A stretch of DNA of 64,000 nucleotides from an uncultured Paracoccaceae bacterium (GTDB lineage: Bacteria > Pseudomonadota > Alphaproteobacteria > Rhodobacterales > Rhodobacteraceae). Shown piece by piece: positions 53,203 through 61,980 of the stretch. Every line of letters begins with the position of its first letter. Within the stretch, counting starts at the first letter, position 1. The position numbers and the translations under genes were made by a program. The notes below the pieces were generated by a model that did not search any database, was not told the origin of the DNA, and was given only the letters and a program-made list of their open reading frames with translations. The stretch lies in NCBI GenBank assembly GCA_947500135.1, contig CANMQX010000004.1, positions 310,001-374,000 of the forward strand, in the 5' to 3' direction.

Positions 53203-54260
53203 TGTTGCAGGTGGCCATTCAGAAAAGTCTGGGTGATTTCCAGCTTGATGTCAGCTTTGACGCGCCGTCCGGGGTCACCGCGATTTTTGGGCGCTCTGGC
53301 AGTGGCAAGACATCGCTGATCAATGCCGTGGCAGGGTTGCTGCACCCGGATGCGGGGCGCATCGCCCTTGGGGATCAGGTGCTGTTTGATGATGGCGCAG
53401 GGGTGCGGCGTGCCCCGCAACAGCGGCGTGTTGGCTATGTGTTTCAGGATGCCCGCCTGTTTCCGCATATGAGCGTGGAGCGCAACCTGCGCTATGGCGG
53501 GGATCACGATGCCGACCGGGTGATTGACGTGCTGGGTCTTGGTGATTTGCTGACCCGTCGTCCGGCGGGGCTGTCGGGGGGGGAAAAGCAGCGGGTCGCT
53601 TTGGGCCGTGCGCTAATGTCGGACCCGCAGATATTGCTGTTGGATGAACCGTTGGCCGCCCTTGATGCCCCCCGCAAGGCCGAGATCATGCCTTATATCG
53701 AGCGGCTGCGCGACGATGTGCAGGTGCCAATGCTTTATGTCAGCCATGACGTGTCAGAGGTGGCGCGGCTGGCTACAACGCTGGTCATTCTGGATGCCGG
53801 ATCGGTCGTGGCTGCAGGCCCGGTGGGCGAGGTTCTGTCGCGCCCGGCGGCGGTGCCCTTGCTGGGCGTTCGGGATGCTGGGGCGGTTATTGTCACCAAG
53901 GTTGCCGGGCGGCTCTTGGATGACGGGCTGACCGAATTGGCATTTTCTGGCGGGCGCATCGTGTTGCCAGGTATCCTTGGGGTTTTGGGGCAGACGGTGC
54001 GCTTGCGCATTCCGGCGCAGGATGTGATCTTGGCGCGGGCCGCCCCTGACGGGATCAGTGCGCTGAACGTGTTGCCCGTGACCATCACCGCATTGGAACA
54101 GGGGCGCGGGCCGGGCGTTGCCGTGGGGCTGAAGGCCGGAGATGATGCGCTGTTGGCGCGCGTGACCCGGCGTAGTGCGCAGCGGATGGAATTGGCCGTG
54201 GGTCAGCAGGTATTTGCGATTATCAAGGCAACGGCTGTTGGGCCGGAGGATGTCGGTTAG
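53202..54260 (+). CDS. modC: Molybdate ABC transporter, ATPase
   Basis: This 352-residue ABC ATPase has Walker A FGRSGSGKTSL, Q-loop VFQDARLFPHM, signature LSGGEKQRVALGRAL and Walker B ILLLDEPLAALDA. The C-terminal about 70 residues form a TOBE/molbindin-like regulatory domain (GISALNVLPVTITALEQG). It energises molybdate uptake, which the two molybdopterin enzymes in this window (iorAB and the CoxM-type gene at the end) would need. Its end overlaps the converging waaA gene by four bases. Confidence 0.93.
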   Translation: MLQVAIQKSLGDFQLDVSFDAPSGVTAIFGRSGSGKTSLINAVAGLLHPDAGRIALGDQVLFDDGAGVRRAPQQRRVGYVFQDARLFPHMSVERNLRYGGDHDADRVIDVLGLGDLLTRRPAGLSGGEKQRVALGRALMSDPQILLLDEPLAALDAPRKAEIMPYIERLRDDVQVPMLYVSHDVSEVARLATTLVILDAGSVVAAGPVGEVLSRPAAVPLLGVRDAGAVIVTKVAGRLLDDGLTELAFSGGRIVLPGILGVLGQTVRLRIPAQDVILARAAPDGISALNVLPVTITALEQGRGPGVAVGLKAGDDALLARVTRRSAQRMELAVGQQVFAIIKATAVGPEDVG

Positions 54261-55537
54261 CGCATGTCCTCAATCGCGGCGAGCGTCCGCAGCACGCCGC
54301 CAGCATGGGCGTCGTAAAAGGCAGTGATCTGCGCCTCTGTCACTTTTGGCGGTGACTGGATGGTCATTTGCAGTGCATCGGGGGTGTCGACGAGGGTACA
54401 GACACCCGCCGCAATCGCCTCTGTCGCGGGGTATTCGATGGTCCAGATATGCGGCCCGACGATCACCGGTTTGCGCAACGCCAGCGGTTCAATCACGTTA
54501 TGCGCGCCTTTGGGGACAAAGCCGCCCCCAACGATGGCCTGATCGCATAGCCCCAGATAAAAATACATCTCGCCCATGCTATCGCCCAAGAGCACGTCGA
54601 TATCGGGCAGGGGGCTTGTGGCGGCAAGGTTTTGATCCAGCAGTTCAGACCGGCGTGCAAAATTGATGCCAGCGGCGCGCAGCATCTCGGCCACTTCATC
54701 AAACCGTTCGGGCGCCCGGGGGACGTAGATAAAGCACGCATCAGGGCAGTTGCGGATCATGTCGATATAGATCGCGTCTTCGCCTTCAACCACGCTGGTC
54801 AGGGTGAAGGTGGGGCGGTTTTGGGTCAGAATAGGGCGCAGGTCGGCGGCAGCCGTCAGATGGTGCTGCGGGATCGGTTGATCAAAGCGTAGTTCGCCAG
54901 TAATGGCGATATTGCGCATGCCTGCATCGGCGAAGCGGTCCTTTTGTCCCTGCGATTTGACAAAGCCACCCGCGAACCCGGCGAGCAAGGCGGCGCGCAG
55001 CCCGCCCTTGTCTTTGTCATAGCTTTTCTTGGGGTATTGGGCGTTGCACATGAATAGTGGCGTGCCGTGTTTGCGGCAGGCCATGATCATACGTGGCCAG
55101 ATCTCAATCTCCATTACCAGTCCGTATTTGGGGGTAAAGGCATTCAGAAAACGGCGATAGGCAAACCCGTATTCAAAGGGCACCCAGATGCTGCGGACCG
55201 TGCCCGCCGCAATCTCGCCCGCGAATTCCCGCGTGGCCTCGCGCCGGCCTGCGGGCGTGAAATGGGTGGTGATGACATGTTCGCCCCGCGCCAGAAGTTC
55301 CCGGATCAGGGGGGTTGCGGATCGCATTTCACCAAGGGACACCGCATGGACCCAAACCGCGCTTTTGTGCGGGTTTCTGTAACGCCCGAAGCGTTCGCTT
55401 AGATGGTCGATGTAGTCAGGATCCTTGCGCCCACGACGCCACAGATAGATCAGGATCACCGGCAGCATGACCCACCACAAGATCGCGTAACCGATCAGTG
55501 CAAGGCGCAGTTTGAGGGGTGGAAAATCGTCAGCCAT
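54257..55537 (-). CDS. waaA: 3-deoxy-D-manno-octulosonic acid (Kdo) transferase
   Basis: This 426-residue GT30 enzyme transfers Kdo from CMP-Kdo to lipid A precursors at the inner membrane. An N-terminal membrane anchor (about residues 10-32) precedes VWVHAVSLGEMRSATPLIREL with the catalytic glutamate region. The C-terminal nucleotide-sugar fold contains VGGGFVPKGAHNVIEPLALRKPVIVGP. This is the more canonical of the two GT30 genes here; it overlaps the second by eight bases. Confidence 0.88.
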   Translation of the reverse strand: MADDFPPLKLRLALIGYAILWWVMLPVILIYLWRRGRKDPDYIDHLSERFGRYRNPHKSAVWVHAVSLGEMRSATPLIRELLARGEHVITTHFTPAGRREATREFAGEIAAGTVRSIWVPFEYGFAYRRFLNAFTPKYGLVMEIEIWPRMIMACRKHGTPLFMCNAQYPKKSYDKDKGGLRAALLAGFAGGFVKSQGQKDRFADAGMRNIAITGELRFDQPIPQHHLTAAADLRPILTQNRPTFTLTSVVEGEDAIYIDMIRNCPDACFIYVPRAPERFDEVAEMLRAAGINFARRSELLDQNLAATSPLPDIDVLLGDSMGEMYFYLGLCDQAIVGGGFVPKGAHNVIEPLALRKPVIVGPHIWTIEYPATEAIAAGVCTLVDTPDALQMTIQSPPKVTEAQITAFYDAHAGGVLRTLAAIEDMR

Positions 55538-56783
55538 TTGCGCCCTTTAACAGGTCCAGCAGCTGTTGCGCCAGATCATCGGTGCGTGCGGCTGCGGTGG
55601 CAATGGCGGCTTGGGCGTTTTGGGATAGTTTGGCGGGTTGTTCGCTTCGTAACACGTCAGCTAATGCTGCCGCTGTGTCGACCTGCTGTGCCGCTTGGGC
55701 TGCGTGGAGCGCTGCGAAATCATCGGTGAAATTGGCGGTGCGTGGTCCGTGGACAATAGCTGCCCTCAGAATAGCCGCCTCCCACGGATTGTGGCCTTCG
55801 ATATCACTGAATGTGCCGCCGACCAGCACCAGTTTGGCCAGCCGGTAGACCAGACCCAGTTCGCCGAATGTGTCGCAAATCCAGATCGGGTCTTCGGCGG
55901 CTGGCAGTTCTACCTTGCTGCGGCGTTTTGCGTTTTCTGCGATGTCGTCACGGTTGGGAAAGCGGGGTGCGATGATCAGCAACGCGGTTGGATCGGTTTC
56001 GCGCAACAGCGCGTGAGCCTCGCAGGCCACGGCTTCATCCTCGGCATGGGACGGGGCTGTGGCCCAAACCGTGCGGCCCGCCAATGCAGTTTCCAGCGTG
56101 GCAAGGCTGTTCGGGTCATAGGACAGCGCGGGCGCGGCAGGTTTCAATGACCCGGTCACTGCTACATCTCGCCCGCCCAACGCGCGCAAATGCTGCGCCG
56201 TCTTGTCATCCTGCGCCGTGATCAGCCGCATCGGACGATAAATGTCGCGGTAAAGCGCGCTAAATTTTTGACGGTTTTGCAGGGCTTTGGCGTCCATCCT
56301 TGCGGCAATGACCGCTTGTGGGACGTTACGCTTAGCCAAATCGCTTATAAAACCCGGCCAGATATCCTGCTCCGCCCAAATGCACAGATCGGGCTGAAAG
56401 TGCTGCAGAAACCGACGCCGGTAGCCGGGGGCGTCGATCGGCAGGAATTGGTGGATTGTCCGGGGCGGCAGGTTTTTGGCGAACACATCGGCAGAGGCGG
56501 CGGTGGTCGAAGTGACCAGAAATTGTACCTGCGGGTGCAATGCGGCCATCCGTGTAATCAGGCCGCGCAGCGACATGACCTCGCCCAGCCCGACTGCATT
56601 GAACCAGATCAGCGGGCCGTCGGGGCGGGGTGCCAGCGATTGCCCCAGCTTCTCGGGCCATCTGTCGGGATGTTCCTTGCCGCGTTTCAGCCGTTTGCGT
56701 AGCAGGGTGCCCGCGATCAGGGGAAAGCCATGGGCGAGCAGCAGGTAAAGACGCAGAAGCGGCCCGCGATGCATCCTAGTCAT
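55530..56783 (-). CDS. Second, divergent GT30 (Kdo-transferase-family) glycosyltransferase
   Basis: This 417-residue paralogue of WaaA has LIWFNAVGLGEVMSLRGLI with the catalytic Glu and VLVGGTFSDIEGHNPWEAA in the donor-binding half. Overall it is clearly diverged from the neighbouring waaA. ATG 56783 overlaps the neuC stop by eight bases, so neuC, this gene and waaA are coupled. GT30 enzymes use CMP-Kdo. The link to nonulosonate genes raises the possibility that this copy uses another CMP-activated 2-keto sugar acid. Confidence 0.75.
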   Translation of the reverse strand: MTRMHRGPLLRLYLLLAHGFPLIAGTLLRKRLKRGKEHPDRWPEKLGQSLAPRPDGPLIWFNAVGLGEVMSLRGLITRMAALHPQVQFLVTSTTAASADVFAKNLPPRTIHQFLPIDAPGYRRRFLQHFQPDLCIWAEQDIWPGFISDLAKRNVPQAVIAARMDAKALQNRQKFSALYRDIYRPMRLITAQDDKTAQHLRALGGRDVAVTGSLKPAAPALSYDPNSLATLETALAGRTVWATAPSHAEDEAVACEAHALLRETDPTALLIIAPRFPNRDDIAENAKRRSKVELPAAEDPIWICDTFGELGLVYRLAKLVLVGGTFSDIEGHNPWEAAILRAAIVHGPRTANFTDDFAALHAAQAAQQVDTAAALADVLRSEQPAKLSQNAQAAIATAAARTDDLAQQLLDLLKGANG

Positions 56784-57891
56784 GGAAGGTTTTTTGCAGG
56801 CTGGCATCCCAGAATGCATCGGATTGCAACACATCGACAAACCGCTGTGCCGCGCTGCCGCCGCCAAAGGCGCTATGGCGCGGATAGGATTTGCCCCATT
56901 GGGTGGTCAGGAAATCACTGATCTTGCCCGCCTCCTGCGCATCGGCAAAAAACACCGACGGCGCCTTGGCGCGGTTGGTCTGGCGGGTGCCGATATCGAG
57001 CGAAGCCAGCCCGATAAACGGTGCCTCTCGGACCCCGGCAGAGGAGTTGCCGACCATGACCGCGGCGTTTTTCATCAATTCGGAAAAATGGGCAAACCGC
57101 ATAGAGGGCAGCACGCGGAACCGACCACCCGGCAATTGGTCGATCTGATCAAAAATCGCCGTTGATCCGGGGTCATTATTCGGGGCGATCAGCACGAAAT
57201 GACGGTCCGAGCCAATCAGCGTGTCAAACAGGGCTTTCGCCTGCGCGCCGATTGTGTCGGCCTCTGACGTGACGGGGTGGAAGACACAAATCCCGTAATC
57301 ATCAAAGGGAATATCATAGCGCGCCTTCACCTCATCAATGCTCACACCGGTCGGGTTGGCGTGAAAATCCAGTTCGGGTGAGCCGATGGCGTGGATATGG
57401 CTTGCCGCCTCGCCCAATGACTGCACCCGGCGGGCGGCGTCATCGGAGGACACAAAATGATGGCTGGCCAGCTTGCTGTTGCAGTGACGGTAAATCTCAT
57501 CAATTGTGCCAGAGACTTCGCCGCCTTCGATATGGGCGCAGCGGATGTAATTTGTCGCACAGACCAGCGCGCAGGCCAGCGCCTCGACCCGGTCGCCATG
57601 GATCACCACCAGATCGGGGTCACGTTCCCGCACGAAATCGGAAAACCCCATCACTGTTTTGGCCAGGATCATATCCTGCGGGTCGCCGGGGCGCTGGTTG
57701 AGGAATTCATGCACCTGCACGTCCGGTAGGCGCTGCACCTCTAGCTTGGTCAGCCCGTAGCGGGCCAGCATATGCATCCCGGTGACAAAGAATGACACGT
57801 CAAACCCTGCTTTGACGGCCGCATGTGCAAGCGGTTCAAGCTTGCCAAAATCGGCACGGGTGCCTGTCACGAAAAGGATGGATTGTTTCAT
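56776..57891 (-). CDS. neuC: UDP-N-acetylglucosamine 2-epimerase (hydrolysing), NeuC type
   Basis: This 371-residue GT-B-fold epimerase starts KQSILFVTGTRADFGKLEPL, the NeuC signature (TGTRAD-[FY]-G). Further conserved blocks are VIHGDRVEALACALV, HIEGGEVSGTIDEIYRH and VMVGNSSAGVREAP. It releases ManNAc (or a derivative) and UDP, the first step toward sialic-acid-type sugars. The start at 57891 removes 12 non-conserved residues. neuB and neuA lie 2-5 kb away in the same cluster. Confidence 0.88.
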   Translation of the reverse strand: MKQSILFVTGTRADFGKLEPLAHAAVKAGFDVSFFVTGMHMLARYGLTKLEVQRLPDVQVHEFLNQRPGDPQDMILAKTVMGFSDFVRERDPDLVVIHGDRVEALACALVCATNYIRCAHIEGGEVSGTIDEIYRHCNSKLASHHFVSSDDAARRVQSLGEAASHIHAIGSPELDFHANPTGVSIDEVKARYDIPFDDYGICVFHPVTSEADTIGAQAKALFDTLIGSDRHFVLIAPNNDPGSTAIFDQIDQLPGGRFRVLPSMRFAHFSELMKNAAVMVGNSSAGVREAPFIGLASLDIGTRQTNRAKAPSVFFADAQEAGKISDFLTTQWGKSYPRHSAFGGGSAAQRFVDVLQSDAFWDASLQKTFHD

Positions 57892-57933
57892 GCCCACCGG
57901 GATAAAGCCGCCATTCCCAAGCCGCAAGGCCCG

Positions 57934-58575
57934 TCAGGGACGCTGCGCCTGCGCGCGGTATTCGCGTTTCATGGTGTTGCGCGCGATTTTGCACTGCGCG
58001 GCATGGGCGCGTTTGGACCATGATAGGATCGGGATAACGGTGCGTTCGCCCAGCCCATCCACCAACGTCAGCCGGTATCCGCCTGTCGCATCGCCTGTCA
58101 CGACCACATTGCGCAGGGCAGGGTCGGAGACGACGGCCCGAAAATCGGTGATCTCATCCCAAAGCTGATCAATCGCGGTCTCGATACCTGGTTCAACCGG
58201 GTTGTTGCGCGCATGTTTCTTGAGCGTTGGGGCAAGGGCACCGTCAGCACCCCTGATTGCCTCATACATTGCACCGGGGCCTTGATTGGTGGCGATAAAC
58301 CCAAGGAATTGCGAGGCAAATTTCGGCACATCGCCTGTTCGGGCCACGATTTCGGCGAAGGCGTCAATTTCAACAAAGGAATTCAGCAACGCCCCGAAAC
58401 GCCGTCTTTTGGGCCGCAACAATGTGCGCAACCCCTGCAGCGGTTTGTCATTGAGCGGTTTGTGCAGCTTGATGATGACCCCGGGATTGTCAGGATGGGC
58501 ATGGATATTGCGCCCGCCGCCTTTGGATAACAGCGTGTTCGATGACAATGTAATCTTGGGTCGGGTCATGGTCAT
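57934..58575 (-). CDS. YrbL-like protein (PhoP network family)
   Basis: This 213-residue protein matches the YrbL family, a kinase-fold relative named for PhoP-regulated YrbL of enterobacteria. Landmarks are GGGRNIHAHPDNPGVIIKLH at the N-terminus, and GDVPKFASQFLGFIATNQG and VTGDATGGYRLTLVDGLGE later. The same family often sits in polysaccharide clusters. ATG 58575 or 58569 is the start. It precedes neuC by 42 bases on the same strand. Confidence 0.7.
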   Translation of the reverse strand: MTMTRPKITLSSNTLLSKGGGRNIHAHPDNPGVIIKLHKPLNDKPLQGLRTLLRPKRRRFGALLNSFVEIDAFAEIVARTGDVPKFASQFLGFIATNQGPGAMYEAIRGADGALAPTLKKHARNNPVEPGIETAIDQLWDEITDFRAVVSDPALRNVVVTGDATGGYRLTLVDGLGERTVIPILSWSKRAHAAQCKIARNTMKREYRAQAQRP

Positions 58576-58675
58576 ATGGCCTTGGGTCCAGCAGCGTTTC
58601 GCCACACCGTTGCGTTACTGCGCGCGTCAGAGTAGCTAACAGGACGCATTAACCAATACAGAAGCCAGAGCAAAG

Positions 58676-59083
58676 ATGAACAGACCCAACAAAGTCGTTG
58701 TGACATTCGGAACATTTGATGTGTTTCATATTGGCCACCTGAACATCCTCAAGAGAGCGGCTGCCTATGGTGATCAGCTTTATGTTGGCGTCTCATCTGA
58801 CCGGTTGAACATGGAAAAGAAAGGCCGCGCGCCGATCTATGCAGAGCCTGAGCGGTTGGCGATTGTCCAGCATATGAAACCTGTCACGGACGTTTTTGTA
58901 GAGGATAGTCTGGACCTGAAGGCCCAATATCTGCGCGACCACAATGCGGATGTTCTGGTCATGGGCAACGACTGGGAAGGCAAGTTTGACCATCTCAAGG
59001 ATATTTGCGAGGTGGTCTATCTGCCCCGGACGGAAGGCATTTCGACCACCGAAACGATCTATAAGATCAAGAAATACGAGTAA
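58676..59083 (+). CDS. Glycerol-3-phosphate cytidylyltransferase-like protein (TagD family)
   Basis: This 135-residue nucleotidyltransferase has GTFDVFHIGHLNILKRA with the HxGH motif and RTEGISTTETIYKI with the R-x-x-G-I-S-T-T motif. It is expected to make CDP-glycerol or a related CDP-polyol from CTP and the phosphate. It lies directly upstream of a CDP-glycerol-transferase-like gene, which supports that activity. Confidence 0.85.
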   Translation: MNRPNKVVVTFGTFDVFHIGHLNILKRAAAYGDQLYVGVSSDRLNMEKKGRAPIYAEPERLAIVQHMKPVTDVFVEDSLDLKAQYLRDHNADVLVMGNDWEGKFDHLKDICEVVYLPRTEGISTTETIYKIKKYE

Positions 59084-59088
59084 TCGAC

Positions 59089-60063
59089 CTGCGGGTCGGG
59101 TTTTACATACGCAACGCGTTTCAGGCTGCACATCTTGCGCCGCTGTTTTGCGCCATTCCAGATGCGACATGGCTGTTGCGGTCAGCCGTTGACGCAGAGG
59201 CATTTGGTATTGGTGATGCGCCGTTTGCCAATAGTCGCTTTTTCATGCCCAATCTGATGCGCCGGTTTGATGCGGTTGTGTCCCATGCCGGGCCGCCCGG
59301 GGGCAAGGTGCTGCGCGGCACCGCCCTGATCATGGTGCAATATGGTTATGCCAAAGAGCCCTATAATTTCGGTGATTGGCGCAAACAGGCGCAGGCGATT
59401 TGCGCCTATGGTGATTATGCCACGACCCGCTTTGCCCCCCATGCCCCGGCCTTTACCATTGGCAATCCCCGCTGGGATGACTGGACCAAACCGGGTTTTG
59501 CCGATGCTGCCCGTACGGCATTGCCGGAGCTGGACCCGGACCGGCCTGTGTTGCTCTATGCCCCGACCTGGGGCGATCTGAGCAGTCTGCCGCATTGGCT
59601 GGATCAGACTGCCAGGCTGGCGGATGATCACACCGTGCTGATTAAGGCGCATCATAACGCGGTCAGGGATGGTCATCTTGGCGATATCGCCGGTCACCCG
59701 CATATCCATGATATCAGTCATATTGACCTGATGCTGGCGCTGGCAGTGTCGGATGTTTTGCTGTCCGACTATAGCGGTGCAATTTTTGATGGCATCATGT
59801 GTGACCGGCCTGTCGTGCTGCTTGATCTGCCCGATATTGATGCCCGGTTTGGCAAGAAGCTGGATGCCAGCAGTATCGAGATGGCGCGCAGGGATGAACT
59901 GGGTCTGCGGGTGGGGCAACATGATGAGCTACCCGATGCAGTTCGGCAGGCGTTGCGCGATGGTCCGCAAGTTGGCGCGGCTTTGCGCGATGCCTTGTTT
60001 TTCAAACCGCCATCGGTGGCAGAGGCGTTTGTGGACGCCCTGCCAAAGATGATTGGGCAATGA
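59089..60063 (+). CDS. CDP-glycerol glycerophosphotransferase-family protein
   Basis: This protein of about 324 residues is likely to transfer phosphoglycerol (or a similar group) from a CDP donor to a surface glycan. The C-terminal half has VLIKAHHNAVRDGH and DVLLSDYSGAIFDGIMCDRP, typical of the TagB/TagF fold. Coding similarity extends upstream of the first ordinary start (TTG 59176) through GFYIRNAFQAAHLAPLF. No ATG, GTG or TTG precedes it in frame after the stop at 59062, so a CTG at 59089 is the best start. The TagD-like gene ends five bases earlier. Confidence 0.72.
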   Translation: MRVGFYIRNAFQAAHLAPLFCAIPDATWLLRSAVDAEAFGIGDAPFANSRFFMPNLMRRFDAVVSHAGPPGGKVLRGTALIMVQYGYAKEPYNFGDWRKQAQAICAYGDYATTRFAPHAPAFTIGNPRWDDWTKPGFADAARTALPELDPDRPVLLYAPTWGDLSSLPHWLDQTARLADDHTVLIKAHHNAVRDGHLGDIAGHPHIHDISHIDLMLALAVSDVLLSDYSGAIFDGIMCDRPVVLLDLPDIDARFGKKLDASSIEMARRDELGLRVGQHDELPDAVRQALRDGPQVGAALRDALFFKPPSVAEAFVDALPKMIGQ

Positions 60064-60114
60064 CCGCAGAGATCGCAATGGATGTCAGGTACGGCCGATA
60101 GGCCGGACAGCGCT

Positions 60115-61146
60115 CTAGCCGCTTAGATCATCCCATTTCAGCTGGGTATTGCGCGTGACGGCCCGGTTCAGGGTCTTGCCCACGACCCTATCAAAGTCAT
60201 AGCCCGCAATCTCGCCCGAACCGGGGCGGCGTGCCCAGATATCGGCTTCGGTGATCACATGGCCGGCGGGCAGATCCTTGTCGGCCACGACGGAGGCGCG
60301 GGCAAAGCGGTACACGTCTTCTTCTGCGCTGGTGCGCTGTTTGGGGTTCATCAATGCGGTGTGGATCTCGCGGGATCGGTCGATGATATGGCGCAGCTCG
60401 GCCGGGTCCATGGAATTGATGATATCGGGGCCTTTGCGATAGCGGGTATCGGTGTAGTGCCGTTCCAGAATGCAGGCCCCGAGTGCCACGGATGCCAGCG
60501 CCATTTCCGGGCCAATCGAATGGTCGGAGAAACCAACGACCGCATTGGGGAAGGCGTTTTTCAGATCGGTCACGCCTTGCAGCGACACAATTTCGGGCGG
60601 GGAGGGGTAGAGGTTGGTACATTCCAGCAGGGCATAGTCGATCCCCGCCTGATCAAGGATATCGACCGAGGCGCGGATCGTTTCGATGCTTTGCATCCCC
60701 GTCGACATGATCACCGGTTTACCCATCCGCGCGATATGGCGGATCAGGGGCAGATTATCGGCCTCGCCCGATCCGATCTTGAAGGCGGGCACATCCAGAT
60801 CATGCAGAAAATCCGCCGCCGCCCGGCTGAACGGCGTTGAAATCCAGATCATGCCAAGGCTTTCGGTATAGCGTTTCAGCTCTGCCTCATCCTCCTGCGA
60901 CAGGGCGCAAGCCGCCATCACATCCCAGATCGACACATCTGCGTTGGGCGGAAAGATCTGCTTGGCCTCTTCTGTCATCTCGTCTTCGATAATGTGGGTC
61001 TGATGCTTGATCATTTCGCACCCCGCACCCGCGGCCTGACGCACCATTTCCTTGGCAACTGACAGATCGCCGCCGTGATTGATCCCAATCTCGGCGATGA
61101 CAAGCGGGGGGTGGGTTGGTCCAATCTCGCGGCCAGCGATTTTCAT
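60115..61146 (-). CDS. neuB: N-acetylneuraminate synthase-type enzyme
   Basis: This 343-residue NeuB condenses ManNAc (or a related hexose) with phosphoenolpyruvate. The N-terminal TIM barrel starts VIAEIGINHGGDLSVAKEMV. PAFKIGSGEADNLPLI and GFSDHSIGPEMALASVALGA carry active-site residues. The C-terminal SAF/antifreeze-like domain is at about residues 280-343 (DLPAGHVITEADIWARRPG). This provides the nonulosonic acid that neuA activates. Confidence 0.9.
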   Translation of the reverse strand: MKIAGREIGPTHPPLVIAEIGINHGGDLSVAKEMVRQAAGAGCEMIKHQTHIIEDEMTEEAKQIFPPNADVSIWDVMAACALSQEDEAELKRYTESLGMIWISTPFSRAAADFLHDLDVPAFKIGSGEADNLPLIRHIARMGKPVIMSTGMQSIETIRASVDILDQAGIDYALLECTNLYPSPPEIVSLQGVTDLKNAFPNAVVGFSDHSIGPEMALASVALGACILERHYTDTRYRKGPDIINSMDPAELRHIIDRSREIHTALMNPKQRTSAEEDVYRFARASVVADKDLPAGHVITEADIWARRPGSGEIAGYDFDRVVGKTLNRAVTRNTQLKWDDLSG

Positions 61147-61272
61147 AGGGCGGCTCCTGCAACGTGTTTATGGTGCTTGTCTATGTGGTTTGAATGGCAG
61201 GGGCAAACCGGGCATTGCAATAGGGCGCATGATGGGCCAAGTGATTGCGAGTAACCGCGCGCGCAGGCTGAG

Positions 61273-61980
61273 ATGATCCGCAAACTGTCAGAATACCTTG
61301 AAAAGAAGGAACACGATTGGCGCAAGTCATTCGGGCACGACATCGTTGATCCTGCGGAGCGGCGGAAATCGTTGTGGCATCTGCGCTGGCTGGATCACGG
61401 TATTTTCCGCACCTTCTGGCACAATTTCGAGGCTATTGCGCCGGGCGTCTACCGCTCCAATCAGCCGGATCCCAAACGGTTCAAGGCCTATGCTGCCATG
61501 GGCATCAAGACGGTGCTGAACCTGCGGGGTGAGGCGTTGCAACCACATTACCTTTTTACCGAAGAAAGCTGTGCGGCTTATGGGATGACCTTGGTTCCCG
61601 TCAAACTTTCCGCCCGCCGCGCCCCGAAACGCGAGCGGCTTTTGATGGTGCTGGATGCGTTTGATACGATGGAGCGCCCTTTTCTGATGCATTGCAAATC
61701 AGGGGCGGACCGAACCGGCCTTGTCGCCGCGATTTACCTGCTGATCCATGAAGGGGCGTCGATTGAAGAGGCGCGCAAGCAGTTGAGTTTCCGCTATCTG
61801 CATATCCGAAAAAGCACGACGGGCATTCTGGACCATTTTCTGGATGTTTATGCGGAACGGCACGCGCAATCACCCATTGCCATCGATGAATGGATCAGGA
61901 CCGAATATGATGCGGACGCGTTGACCCGCAGCTATGACGCTAAGAAGAAATCAGAGCGTTTCTGGCAGGGCTGGCGTTAG
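61273..61980 (+). CDS. Tyrosine / dual-specificity phosphatase-like protein
   Basis: This 235-residue protein has a cysteine-phosphatase signature FLMHCKSGADRTG (HC-x5-R-T-G). YRSNQPDPKRFKAYAAMGIKTV upstream is typical of DSP/PTP-like proteins in polysaccharide clusters. Whether the target is a tyrosine kinase, a sugar phosphate or a lipid is open. Its stop overlaps the neuA stop (convergent). Confidence 0.8.
   Translation: MIRKLSEYLEKKEHDWRKSFGHDIVDPAERRKSLWHLRWLDHGIFRTFWHNFEAIAPGVYRSNQPDPKRFKAYAAMGIKTVLNLRGEALQPHYLFTEESCAAYGMTLVPVKLSARRAPKRERLLMVLDAFDTMERPFLMHCKSGADRTGLVAAIYLLIHEGASIEEARKQLSFRYLHIRKSTTGILDHFLDVYAERHAQSPIAIDEWIRTEYDADALTRSYDAKKKSERFWQGWR

Noticed and set aside
59085-59104. 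CGACC-TGCG-GGTCG hairpin considered as a terminator after the TagD-like gene
   Set aside because: It lies inside what appears to be the coding start of the next gene and would cut the pair apart; the stem is only five bases.
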